The position numbers were made by a program, and so were the translations under genes. Of a stretch of 64,000 bases of DNA, positions 33,691 through 41,871 are shown piece after piece. Under the pieces are notes generated by a model. That model saw only the letters and a list, made by a program, of their open reading frames with translations, was not told the origin of the DNA and ran no database searches. Location: NCBI RefSeq assembly GCF_001418565.1, contig NZ_LIQQ01000121.1:1-64000 (forward strand), given 5' to 3'. How positions within the stretch are numbered: the first letter of the stretch is position 1; the number at the start of each line of letters is the position of its first letter. The DNA comes from Streptomyces graminilatus. GTDB lineage: Bacteria; Actinomycetota; Actinomycetes; Streptomycetales; Streptomycetaceae.

Positions 33691-35149
33691 ATCCGGCGGC
33701 ACCCCCGCACCGCCCGCTGCCCCCTCGCTGGGCGGGAAAGTCCGTTCGGCGGCCCGCTGGAGCCTGATCAACACCGTCGTCATGCGGCTGGGCAACTTCG
33801 CGACCGGCATCCTGCTGGCCCGCTTCGCCCTCGGACCGGCCGAGTGGGGCGTCTACGGCATCGCCCAGACCGTGCTGCTGGTACTGCTGTCCGCGAACGA
33901 ACTGGGCGTGGGCCTCGCCATCATCCGCTGGGAGGGCGACGCACGGCGGTTCGCGCCGACCGTACTGACCCTCAGCGCCCTCTCCAGCGGCCTGCTGTAC
34001 GTGGCGCTGTTCGCGGCGGCACCGACGGTGGCGGGTCTGCTCGGCTCGCCGGACGCGGCGAACGTCCTGCGGGTGATGTGCCTGTGCGTGGTGATCGACG
34101 GGGTGGCACAGGTGCCCGCCGGTTTCCTCACCCGGGAGTTCGCCCAGGGCAAGCGGATGATCGTCGACGCGCTCAACTTCGTGGTGAGCACCTCGGTGAC
34201 GCTGCTGCTGGCCTTCGAGGGCTGGGGCGCGATGAGTTTCGCCTGGGGGGCCGTGGCGGGGAACGTCGTGACCCTGATCGGCTGTTGGCTGGCGGCGCCC
34301 GGCACCCTGAAGTTCGGCTGGGACCCCGGCCAGGCCCGGGCGCTGCTCAGGTTCGGGCTGCCGCTGGCGGGGGCGAGCATGCTGGCCCTCGCGGTGGTCA
34401 ACGTCGACACCATGGTGGTGGGCGCGACGCTCGGCAATGTGTCGCTGGGGTTCTACGTGCTCGCCTTCAACATGTCCGGCTGGCCCGTGCGGATCATCTC
34501 CGAGGCCGCCCGCCGGGTGTCCTTCGCCGGTTTCTCCCGGCTGGCCGAGTCGCCGCGGGCGCTCGCCCAGGGCTTCAGCCGCGCCCTGGGCGTGGTGATC
34601 ACCGGCACCGTCCCGCTGTGCGTCCTGCTGGCCTGCCTCGCCGAACCGGCCATCGAGACGATCTACGGGGACCGGTGGGGGCCCGCCGCCTCGGCGCTGC
34701 CCTGGCTGATGGTCCTCGGCCTGATCCGTATCGGCAGCGAACTCGCGTACGACTGTCTGGTCGCGATCGGACAGCGCCGGTCGCTCTTCCTGGTGCAGGG
34801 CCTGTGGCTGGTGGCACTGGTCCCGGTACTCCTCGTCGCCGCCAGGCTCAACGGCATCGTCGGGGTCTCGCAGGCCCATGTCCTGGTCGCCGGGGGCCTG
34901 GTGGTGCCGGTGTTCCTGGTCGCCCTCAGCCGTGGCGGCATCGGTGTCGGCCAGGTCGCCAGGGCCTGCGCGTGGCCCTTCCTCGGCGGTGCCGTGATGG
35001 CCGCCGTCGTCCTCGGCCTGCGGGGCCTGCTCGGCGACGGCCGGCTCGCGCTGCTCGCCATCGGCACGATCGCCCTGGCCGCCTACGCGCTGTGCGTTCT
35101 GCCCAGCCGCGACTTCCTGCGCGGCGTCGGCCGCCCCAAAAGGACCTGA
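33653..35149 (+). CDS. Wzx-type lipid-linked oligosaccharide flippase
   Basis: A 498-residue MOP-superfamily protein with about 13-14 predicted membrane helices. The opening (KVRSAARWSLINTVVMRLGNFATGILLARFALGPAEWG, described here by position 21-58) is the polysaccharide-exporter signature. It is expected to flip undecaprenyl-linked repeat units across the membrane. ATG 33653 lies inside the Wzz-like gene's 3' end, implying coupled translation. Confidence 0.88.
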   Translation: MDSVRTPDSGTAESGGTPAPPAAPSLGGKVRSAARWSLINTVVMRLGNFATGILLARFALGPAEWGVYGIAQTVLLVLLSANELGVGLAIIRWEGDARRFAPTVLTLSALSSGLLYVALFAAAPTVAGLLGSPDAANVLRVMCLCVVIDGVAQVPAGFLTREFAQGKRMIVDALNFVVSTSVTLLLAFEGWGAMSFAWGAVAGNVVTLIGCWLAAPGTLKFGWDPGQARALLRFGLPLAGASMLALAVVNVDTMVVGATLGNVSLGFYVLAFNMSGWPVRIISEAARRVSFAGFSRLAESPRALAQGFSRALGVVITGTVPLCVLLACLAEPAIETIYGDRWGPAASALPWLMVLGLIRIGSELAYDCLVAIGQRRSLFLVQGLWLVALVPVLLVAARLNGIVGVSQAHVLVAGGLVVPVFLVALSRGGIGVGQVARACAWPFLGGAVMAAVVLGLRGLLGDGRLALLAIGTIALAAYALCVLPSRDFLRGVGRPKRT

Positions 35150-35158
35150 GGTGACCTG

Positions 35159-36322
35159 ATGTCACGGCACATCGGCCGCAACTCCCGCGCGGGACTGCTG
35201 CTCGCGGCCCTGCTGGCGGTTCTGGGGGTACTGGGGGTGGCCTGTTCGGGACCGGACCGGTCCGAGTCGCGGGGCTGCCCGGACGACGGGCCGACCTGTC
35301 GTACGAGCCCGGCCGCACCCTCCCCGAGCGCCACGCCGTCGGCCACGGCCGGGGAGGCGACCGCCGGCCTCTCCGCGTCGCCGTCCCCGACACCGACACC
35401 GACCCCGAAGCCCACGGCGACCAGGACGCCCGCCCCTCCCGCGAAGCCCACGCCGACGGCGGGCGCCGGCAGTACGCACGGCGCACCCGCCGCGAGGACC
35501 AACTGCGCCTCGCCCGGCGCCTGCGGATTCCCCGACGCCGACTCCACCGGTCCGCGGATCTCCCTCAAGCCCAAGAAGGCCGGGAACTGGGCGATCCGTA
35601 CCGACGGGCTCGTCATCCGGGGCCAGGACATCACCGGCTCGCTCGACATCTACGCGAACGACGTCACCGTCATCGACACGAAGGTCACCTCGGACAACTG
35701 GTGGGGCATCAACCTGCGCCCCGGTTTCAGCGGTCTGAAGGTCCTGCACTCCACCATCACGGCCGTACCCGGCAAGGGGCCGGACAACGGCGGTGTGGAC
35801 TACGCGGTGTCGAACATGGGGGCAAGCTCCATCGAGGTCGGCTGGTGCGACGTGTCGGTGTTCGGCGACGCGCTGTCCATGGGGCAGGGGAACATCCACG
35901 ACAACTACGTGCACGACATCGAGCCGTTCATCAACCTCGGCGGCGAGTGGCAGCACACCAACTCGGTGATCAGCGGCGGGGGCAACACCGGCCACCTGAT
36001 CATCCGCCACAACACCCTGCTGAACCCGACCGGCCTCAAGGAGGGTGCCTCGGGCAGCGTCGGCCTGTTCGCGGACACCGGCGTGGTGCGCAACGTCACC
36101 GTGGACGACAACTGGATGGCCGGCGGCGCCTACGCCCTCTACGGCGGCAGCACCGGTGCCACCGGGATCAGGGTCACCGGCAACATCTTCTCCACCGAGT
36201 ACCACCCCACCTCCGGCGGCTACGGTGTGGTCGCCCACTGGAACGAGGGCGGCGCCGGAAACGTGTGGCGCGACAACCGGATGTCCGACGGCAGACTGGT
36301 CAAGCCGGAGCCGTCGTCGTGA
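35159..36322 (+). CDS. Lipoprotein with right-handed beta-helix domain
   Basis: A 387-residue exported lipoprotein: signal with lipobox GVAC near residue 30, then a long Ser/Pro/Thr/Ala linker (about 40-110), a cysteine pair (NCASPGACGFPD), and a parallel beta-helix (about 130-385) with repeats such as VTVIDTKVTS, LKVLHSTIT, LIIRHNTLLN and VTVDDNWM. Beta-helix proteins include polysaccharide lyases and epimerases. Between flippase and glycosyltransferase genes, a surface enzyme trimming or epimerising the polymer is plausible; the catalytic residues are not obvious. It overlaps the next gene by GTGA. Confidence 0.78.
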   Translation: MSRHIGRNSRAGLLLAALLAVLGVLGVACSGPDRSESRGCPDDGPTCRTSPAAPSPSATPSATAGEATAGLSASPSPTPTPTPKPTATRTPAPPAKPTPTAGAGSTHGAPAARTNCASPGACGFPDADSTGPRISLKPKKAGNWAIRTDGLVIRGQDITGSLDIYANDVTVIDTKVTSDNWWGINLRPGFSGLKVLHSTITAVPGKGPDNGGVDYAVSNMGASSIEVGWCDVSVFGDALSMGQGNIHDNYVHDIEPFINLGGEWQHTNSVISGGGNTGHLIIRHNTLLNPTGLKEGASGSVGLFADTGVVRNVTVDDNWMAGGAYALYGGSTGATGIRVTGNIFSTEYHPTSGGYGVVAHWNEGGAGNVWRDNRMSDGRLVKPEPSS

Positions 36323-37128
36323 GCGGGGGCGTGAGCGGGGTGGTGCGCCGGGCCGTACGGGCGCCCTGGACCCTGCTCAAGGCGTTGTTCGGCTGGCTGG
36401 TGCTCTACGAGGCCAGGAACAAGGTCCTGCTGGCCCCCACGGCGGTGCGGCTGCGGCGGATCGAGGACGCCGAGACCAGGCGACTCGCCGCCGGCCTGCC
36501 GTCGCCGCCCTCCGCGCTGGTCGCCACGGTGATCCCCACCCACCGGCGTCCCGAGGCGCTGCGCGCCGCCGTACGCTCGGCGCTGGACCAGACCGTGCGC
36601 GACCAGGTGGTGATCGTCGTCGACGACGGCGCCGGACTGCCCGAACTCCCCGACGATCCAAGGCTGTTCGCCGTCTCCCTGGCACACAACACCGGGGTGG
36701 CGGGAGTCGTCCGCAACGTGGGCATCCGCCTCGGCCACTCGCGCTACGTGGCGTTCCTGGACGACGACAACCTGTGGGAACCCGACCATCTCGAACGGGC
36801 GCTGGCGGTCCTGGAGGCCCCGGGCGGGCCCGACGGTGTCTACACGGCACTGCGCCGGGTACTGCCCGACGGCAGCGAGATGGACGTCCTGTCGGTGCCC
36901 TACGACCGGCGGCGGGCCGCCCGCGAGTCCTTCCTGGACACCAACGCCTTCGTCGCCCGCCGCGATCGTTCTCTTCGCTTCAGCCGCCTGCGCCGGACAC
37001 CGGAGGTGATGCCCCGGGAGGACTGGGAGCTGATCCACCGGTACGCGCGTGGGCACCGGGTGCTTCATGTGGCGCACCCGACCGTGCGGTATCTGGTGAA
37101 TCCGGCCAGCTTCTATACCCAGTGGTGA
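36319..37128 (+). CDS. Family 2 glycosyltransferase
   Basis: A 269-residue GT-A enzyme: VIPTHRRPEALRAAVRSAL, VIVVDDGAGLP, GVRN-like VVRNVGIRLGHSRYVAFLDDDNLW (DDD metal site, about 145) and a late EDWELIHRYA. GTG 36319 overlaps the preceding stop. An N-terminal amphipathic segment (about 10-40) may attach it to the membrane. Probably extends the repeat unit; donor unknown. Confidence 0.85.
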   Translation: MSGGVSGVVRRAVRAPWTLLKALFGWLVLYEARNKVLLAPTAVRLRRIEDAETRRLAAGLPSPPSALVATVIPTHRRPEALRAAVRSALDQTVRDQVVIVVDDGAGLPELPDDPRLFAVSLAHNTGVAGVVRNVGIRLGHSRYVAFLDDDNLWEPDHLERALAVLEAPGGPDGVYTALRRVLPDGSEMDVLSVPYDRRRAARESFLDTNAFVARRDRSLRFSRLRRTPEVMPREDWELIHRYARGHRVLHVAHPTVRYLVNPASFYTQW

Positions 37129-37161
37129 CGGCCGGATGAATCCGACGCGCTCCGCCAACCG

Positions 37162-37251
37162 TTGCTCTCTTCTCGCCTGCTCATCTCTGGCTTGCTCATC
37201 TCTGGCTTGCTCGTCTCTCGTTTGCTCGTCTCTCGTTTGCTCGTCTCTCTT
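37162..37251. repeat. Six tandem 15-bp repeats upstream of methyltransferase
   Basis: Six head-to-tail 15-bp units of the type TTGCTCGTCTCTCGT / TTGCTCATCTCTGGC occupy 37162-37251, ending 23 bp before the methyltransferase ATG. Units 4 and 5 are identical and unit 6 nearly so. The + strand is pyrimidine-rich. The whole 146-bp gap is otherwise empty. Confidence 0.8.
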
Positions 37252-37274
37252 TCCGAACACAGGTGGTTGATCCC

Positions 37275-37964
37275 ATGGCCCGCTCCCGCGCCCTCAGGAA
37301 CAAGTTCGTCGACGCACCCGGCTCGCTGGGCGAGCGCATGCGCATCGCCCGCTGGGAGCGGTTTCGGCGGTGCTTCCCCGGCATCGAGAACATGAGTGTC
37401 CTGGACCTGGGCGGTACGGCCGAGATGTGGCTGCGCGCACCGCTGCGCGCCAAGCACGTCCACCTCATCAACCTGGAGGCGCATCCCGCCGAGCTGCCCG
37501 ACTGGATCACCGCCGAGATCGCCGACGTCACCGACGAGGCGGTCGCCGCCGAGCTGAGCGCCAAGGGCGGCTACGACCTGGTGTTCTCCAACTCGACCAT
37601 CGAGCACGTGGGCGGCCACAGCCAGCGCCGGAAGTTCGTGTCGGCCGTCGAGACGCTGGCGCCGCTGCACTGGATCCAGACGCCGTACCGGTACTTCCCC
37701 GTCGAGCCCCACTTCGTGGCGCCCGGCTTCCAGTTCCTGCCGCTGGCCGCCAGGGCACGTCTCGTACGCCGCTGGCCGCTGGTCCACAGCCGCCCCGACA
37801 GCCCGGAGTCGGCGATGGACGCGGTGATCAACATCGAGCTGCTGACCCGCACCGAGATGCGCTATCTGTTCCCCGGCTCGGTGCTCCTCAGTGAGCGGGT
37901 GCTGGGTGCGCCCAAGTCGCTCATAGCCGTGAAGACGGAGCGGGACGGCGCACCGGCGGTCTAG
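37275..37964 (+). CDS. Class I SAM-dependent methyltransferase
   Basis: A 229-residue protein with the SAM-binding motif VLDLGGTAEMW (about 44) and post-motif SNSTIEHVGG, as in Methyltransf_11-type enzymes. ATG 37275 is preferred; an in-frame GTG at 37263 would add four residues. No strong RBS is visible because of the repeat tract upstream. In this locus it probably methylates a polysaccharide sugar or its carrier-linked precursor (inference). Confidence 0.8.
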   Translation: MARSRALRNKFVDAPGSLGERMRIARWERFRRCFPGIENMSVLDLGGTAEMWLRAPLRAKHVHLINLEAHPAELPDWITAEIADVTDEAVAAELSAKGGYDLVFSNSTIEHVGGHSQRRKFVSAVETLAPLHWIQTPYRYFPVEPHFVAPGFQFLPLAARARLVRRWPLVHSRPDSPESAMDAVINIELLTRTEMRYLFPGSVLLSERVLGAPKSLIAVKTERDGAPAV

Positions 37965-38011
37965 TCCGCTCCGTGCGTGATCTGTCGGCTGCGGCGTCGT
38001 TGTGGCTGGTC

Positions 38012-38040
38012 GCGCAGTTCCCCGCGCCCCTTCAGGGCGC
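38012..38040. repeat. Second copy of dispersed palindromic repeat
   Basis: GCGCAGTTCCCCGCGCCCCT (38012-38031) repeats positions 1-20 exactly. GCGCCC (38024-38029) and GGGCGC (38035-38040) form a hairpin. It sits between the convergent methyltransferase (+) and glycosyltransferase (-) genes, fitting a bidirectional terminator. Confidence 0.65.
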
Positions 38041-38058
38041 CCATGCAGAGGCTCGCTT

Positions 38059-38958
38059 CTATGGGCCCGGCGTTTTTCGCAGGGCGCCCGGTCGGGCCAG
38101 CGCGGTTGCAGCCGCTCGGGCTGCCGGGCGGCCGAGGGCTGCTCGGGATGATTCGCGGAGGAGTACGGCCGTACGGAAGGCGGCTGTTGCCAGGGGGCCG
38201 TGGCGGCGGGCGTACAGGCGGACGCGGTTGAGAGTGAGGAGGGTCCAGAGGCGGGGGGAGACCTGGGAGTCGCCGCCGAGGTGAACGGCCTCTGCTGTGG
38301 GTTCGAGTTGGGTGGCGTAGCCGTGGTCCCTCGCGCGCAGGCAGTACTCCGTCTCCTCCGAGTAGAGGAAGAAGGTCTCGTCCCAGGGACCGCAGGCGGT
38401 CAGGCAGTCGCCCGAGACGGCCATCAGGGCGCCGGTCGCCCAGTCCGCGCGGGTGGGCCGCTGGTACGCCGCCGGGTCGGTGACGAGTTCGCTCAGGCGC
38501 GGGAAGCGTCCCGCGCGGGTGTTTCCGATCAGGGCCTCGCCCAGCGCCCTGGTCACACTCGACTCGCGGCGCAGCGAGTGGTGAGGGGTGTCGCTGCCCT
38601 CTTCGTAGAGGAGGGGAACGGCGATCCCGACCCCGTCGCCGAGACTGTCGACCAGGCGCTTGGCGCAGCCCTCCCCCATCCGGATGTCGGGGTTGCAGAT
38701 GAGGACGGTCCCGTACGAACCGGCCGCGCCCAGCGCCGCGTTGACCCCGGCCGCGTACCCGGCGTTGCGGCCGGTCCGCACGACCGTGGCGTCGGGGGCC
38801 AACTCCCGCAGGACCTCGACCGTGTCGTCGGCGGAGTCGTTGTCGGCGACCACGAGCCGCCAGTCCAGGCCTGCCATGCCGTCGGGCAGCGCGGCGAGGA
38901 ATCCGGGAAGCACCGAGGCGCTGTTCCAGGTGACGACGATGACGGCGACGGTGCTCAT
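38059..38958 (-). CDS. Family 2 glycosyltransferase (rhamnosyltransferase-like)
   Basis: A 299-residue GT2 enzyme: VIVVTWNSASVLPGFLAAL, VVADNDSADDTVEVL, LICNPDIRMG (metal DxD variant) and GPWDETFFLYSEETEYCLRA, the last typical of WbbL-like rhamnosyltransferases. ATG 38958 overlaps the stop of the polymerase-like gene (ATGA). The C-terminal 60 residues are Ala/Arg-rich. Likely adds a deoxyhexose or similar sugar. Confidence 0.85.
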   Translation of the reverse strand: MSTVAVIVVTWNSASVLPGFLAALPDGMAGLDWRLVVADNDSADDTVEVLRELAPDATVVRTGRNAGYAAGVNAALGAAGSYGTVLICNPDIRMGEGCAKRLVDSLGDGVGIAVPLLYEEGSDTPHHSLRRESSVTRALGEALIGNTRAGRFPRLSELVTDPAAYQRPTRADWATGALMAVSGDCLTACGPWDETFFLYSEETEYCLRARDHGYATQLEPTAEAVHLGGDSQVSPRLWTLLTLNRVRLYARRHGPLATAAFRTAVLLRESSRAALGRPAARAAATALARPGALRKTPGP

Positions 38959-41006
38959 CGGGACTCCGCGAGTTGAGGTCGCTGGGCTTGGGCTTCTGAC
39001 GCCTTGCGGAGGGCGGGAACCTCGGCGGCGGTCGCAGCCGTTGCCTCCGCCGCCTCCCTGCGGATGAAGCCGAGGTAGCTGCCGCCGGCGCCCAGCGTCA
39101 GGAAGAACATCCCGGCGTACATGGGGAAGCTGAGCGCGTCGAAGGTGGCGCTGATGACGAGGGCGACCAGCGCCGAGGCGAGGAACGCCTGCCCGAGTTC
39201 GCGGTCCGTCTCCGTGCGGGCGAGCCTGCGGATGGCACCGCCGGTGTGGATCCCGGTGACGAACAGGGCGAGCAGCGCGACGAGACCGACGATGCCCATC
39301 TCGGCCAGGGTCAGCATGTACTGGTTGTCGGTGAAGAAGTACAGGTCGGGGGTGAAGGTGCCGAATCCCCGCCCGAACCAGGGGTGTTCCTGGAGGTAGG
39401 GGACGATCGCGCTGTACTTCACGGTGCGCGCCTGGGTGCTGCTGTCGGAGTTGGACAGGAAGGTGGCGAACAGGTTGGTGATGGTGCCGATCAGCCCGGG
39501 GATGATCACCTTGAAGCCGGCCACCGATCCCAGGATGATGCCGATCGCCGCCCAGCGCCGCTGCGGCTTCCAGCGGGGCACCATCACCAGGGCCACGATG
39601 AGGGCGCCGATGATGGACGTCCTGGACACCGTCAGCGGCAGCGCGCCCGCCATGACCGCCACCGGGCCCCAGCGGCGCAGCGCCCCGGCGTGCCGGCGTA
39701 CCGGGTCGAAGGCCTGGTGGACGGCGAAGGGGACCAGGATGGCCAGCATCCCGCCGAACTCCAGCGGATGGGCCGTGGTGGAGCGCGGCCGGGTGAAGGA
39801 GCCGCGGTCCATGGTGGTGATCCCGGCGGTGCTCGACTGGAGGCCGGGTATGTGGATGGAGTCGGCGATGTTGGTCGCCGCGAAGAAGTCGTAGTAGCCG
39901 ATCAGGGCGACCACCGTGCCCAGGACGACGAGCCGGCGCATCAGGGTCTCCAGCCGATCGCGGTCCTGGATGCCGGCCGAGGCCAGCACCACCAGCGCCA
40001 CCCAAACGCCGAGTCCGATGAGCCCCCGGTCGGCGCCGAGGACCTCCTGGTGCGAGCTTTCGCGGCTGGCGTCCGCGAGGTACGACAGCAGTACCGCGAC
40101 GGCGAGCACGCACATCACCACGCGCGGCAGCCTGGTGCCCTCGGCCGGACGGATACGGCCGCCGAGCCAGGTCGCGAGGTACCAGAGGAGTCCGAGCAGG
40201 GCGAAGACGTTGGCCGGGGTGCCGACGCCGCCCAGTGCGGGCAGGGTCAGGTTCGACGGGACGAAGAAGGCCAGCACCAGATAGCCGGTGAGGATCGTCG
40301 TGGCGTCCAGGCTACGCACCAGGGGGCCCCTGGGCTGCCGCTCGGGGGGCCGGGCGCGATGGCGGCGGGGAACGTAGCCGGCCTGGGCGCGGCCCCGGCG
40401 GCGGACCACCGCGACGCCCTCGGCCAGGATGGACAGCAGGAACGCGCTGACCATCCCGACGATGAGGACCGACGCGATGTTCTGGTAGCGGGCCTTGGAC
40501 TGCGAGACCGGGGTCTGCGGCAGTACGACCGGCGTGGCCTGCACGGAGTACTTCGCCGGCACCTTGGAGGCGGCCTGGAGGGCCTTCAACTGCTCGGCGG
40601 CGAACCCGGTGAGGGTGGTGGTCTCCCGGAGCACCTTGGCGCGGTCGGTGCCGGTGACGCTCAGGGTGAGCAGCGGGCTGTCGGCCTCCGGCGCGAATCC
40701 GGCCGTGTACCGGTCGGTGACGCCTCGGGAGTGCAGTTCCTTGGCCGAGTCGCTCGACTGGAGGGTCCTGATCAGTACGTCGGCGGTGACGACGAGCGTG
40801 CCGCCCGCGTTCGATATGGGGTTGCCGAAGGTCGGTGCCATGTCGGCGACCGCCGTGGAGTCGAGCAGGGTGACGGAGCTCTGCGACTCGTAGGACACCG
40901 GGATGGTCCGGTACAGATAGCCGCCCGCGAGAAGGCTGAGCAGGGTGAGGGGCACCATGAAGTACCAGCGCCTGCACATGATCGCCCAGATGTCGCCAAG
41001 GCTCAT
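38955..41006 (-). CDS. Wzz domain fused to O-antigen ligase/polymerase-like domain
   Basis: A 683-residue membrane protein. Residues 1-210 are Wzz-like (MSLGDIWAIMCRRWYFMVPL, helix, extracellular part, then VVLPQTPVSQSKARYQ before a second helix). Residues about 250-650 have about ten helices and the Wzy_C/O-antigen-ligase pattern: TTAHPLEFGGMLA, TVSRTSIIGALI, HPWFGRGFGTF (conserved His/Gly loop) and DNQYMLTLAEMG. Chain-length control and polymerisation are thus in one polypeptide. ATG 41006 is chosen for homology of the Wzz start. Confidence 0.85.
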   Translation of the reverse strand: MSLGDIWAIMCRRWYFMVPLTLLSLLAGGYLYRTIPVSYESQSSVTLLDSTAVADMAPTFGNPISNAGGTLVVTADVLIRTLQSSDSAKELHSRGVTDRYTAGFAPEADSPLLTLSVTGTDRAKVLRETTTLTGFAAEQLKALQAASKVPAKYSVQATPVVLPQTPVSQSKARYQNIASVLIVGMVSAFLLSILAEGVAVVRRRGRAQAGYVPRRHRARPPERQPRGPLVRSLDATTILTGYLVLAFFVPSNLTLPALGGVGTPANVFALLGLLWYLATWLGGRIRPAEGTRLPRVVMCVLAVAVLLSYLADASRESSHQEVLGADRGLIGLGVWVALVVLASAGIQDRDRLETLMRRLVVLGTVVALIGYYDFFAATNIADSIHIPGLQSSTAGITTMDRGSFTRPRSTTAHPLEFGGMLAILVPFAVHQAFDPVRRHAGALRRWGPVAVMAGALPLTVSRTSIIGALIVALVMVPRWKPQRRWAAIGIILGSVAGFKVIIPGLIGTITNLFATFLSNSDSSTQARTVKYSAIVPYLQEHPWFGRGFGTFTPDLYFFTDNQYMLTLAEMGIVGLVALLALFVTGIHTGGAIRRLARTETDRELGQAFLASALVALVISATFDALSFPMYAGMFFLTLGAGGSYLGFIRREAAEATAATAAEVPALRKASEAQAQRPQLAESR

Positions 41007-41110
41007 GAGAACTCCCCCCGGCCCGTTGCCTCGTGACCTGGCGTCCGGGCTCCGGACCAGCATAGGTGCCGTGATCTGCTGGCGATCCGCCCCGGCGCCT
41101 GGGAGGATCG

Positions 41111-41809
41111 GTGCCGACGGAAGGAATCCCCGTGTCGCCCCGTGACGTCGCCGAAGCGCTGCTCCGCCGCTGGTACATATCCGTGCTGGCGCTCCTGCTG
41201 ACGGCCGTCGGCGCCTATCCGGTGATCCGTCCGGCCCCGCAGTATCTGAGTTCGGCGGTGGTCGTGCTCAAGCCCCCGGTGACGGGGAACCAGCCGAACC
41301 AGCTCACGAATCTCCAACCGCCGCTCGCCACCCTCTCGTACGGGGTCATCCAGCAGCTCGCGTCGCCGTCCGGGCGGGACGAGCTGAGCGATGCCGGTGT
41401 GCACGGGACGTACCAGTTGATCCCGCGCAACAGCGGCACCAGCGCGACGCCCGCCTATCTGATCCCCTCGTTGCAGGTGCAGGCGCGGGCGGCGGACCCG
41501 GTCGAGGCCGACACGAGGGTCCAGCGGATCATCGACGTCTACTCCGCGCATGTCGCGCACGTCCAGGCGGCGCAGGGCATCTCGGCGGGCGCGCGGATCA
41601 ACGCGTCCGTCCTGGTCGCCCCGAGCGCCGCCCAGGTAATGGGCACCAGGAGCCGTGCTGTGGCCGGTACGGCGCTGCTGGGTGCGACCGTCGCGCTGCT
41701 GAGCGCGCTGTGGTTCGACCAGTTCGCGCTGCGCCGCAGGAAGAGGAAGGTGTCCTCCCCGGACACGGAGGCGCTCCCCCGGGTCGGCGGGGTTCCGGTG
41801 GCGGGCTGA
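41111..41809 (+). CDS. Wzz-like membrane protein, divergent
   Basis: A 232-residue protein with two membrane helices (about 22-40 and 178-197) flanking an extracellular domain and a short basic cytoplasmic tail (RRRKRK). The start VAEALLRRWYISVLALLLTAV resembles the N-terminus of the other Wzz-like proteins. GTG 41111 is used; GTG 41132 is an alternative. It diverges from the Wzz-polymerase fusion and probably is a further chain-length or export factor. Confidence 0.72.
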   Translation: MPTEGIPVSPRDVAEALLRRWYISVLALLLTAVGAYPVIRPAPQYLSSAVVVLKPPVTGNQPNQLTNLQPPLATLSYGVIQQLASPSGRDELSDAGVHGTYQLIPRNSGTSATPAYLIPSLQVQARAADPVEADTRVQRIIDVYSAHVAHVQAAQGISAGARINASVLVAPSAAQVMGTRSRAVAGTALLGATVALLSALWFDQFALRRRKRKVSSPDTEALPRVGGVPVAG

Positions 41810-41871
41810 GCGCCTGAGCGGGCGCGAGCCGTCCTGGCAGGTGTGCGCGGTCCTCGGGTCGGGCGTCGTCA

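Noticed and set aside
36220-37260. Minus-strand protein starting with RDEQ/ARDEQ repeats
   Set aside because: The repeats come from the 15-bp tandem tract read backwards. The rest is antisense to a family 2 glycosyltransferase gene with clear motifs.
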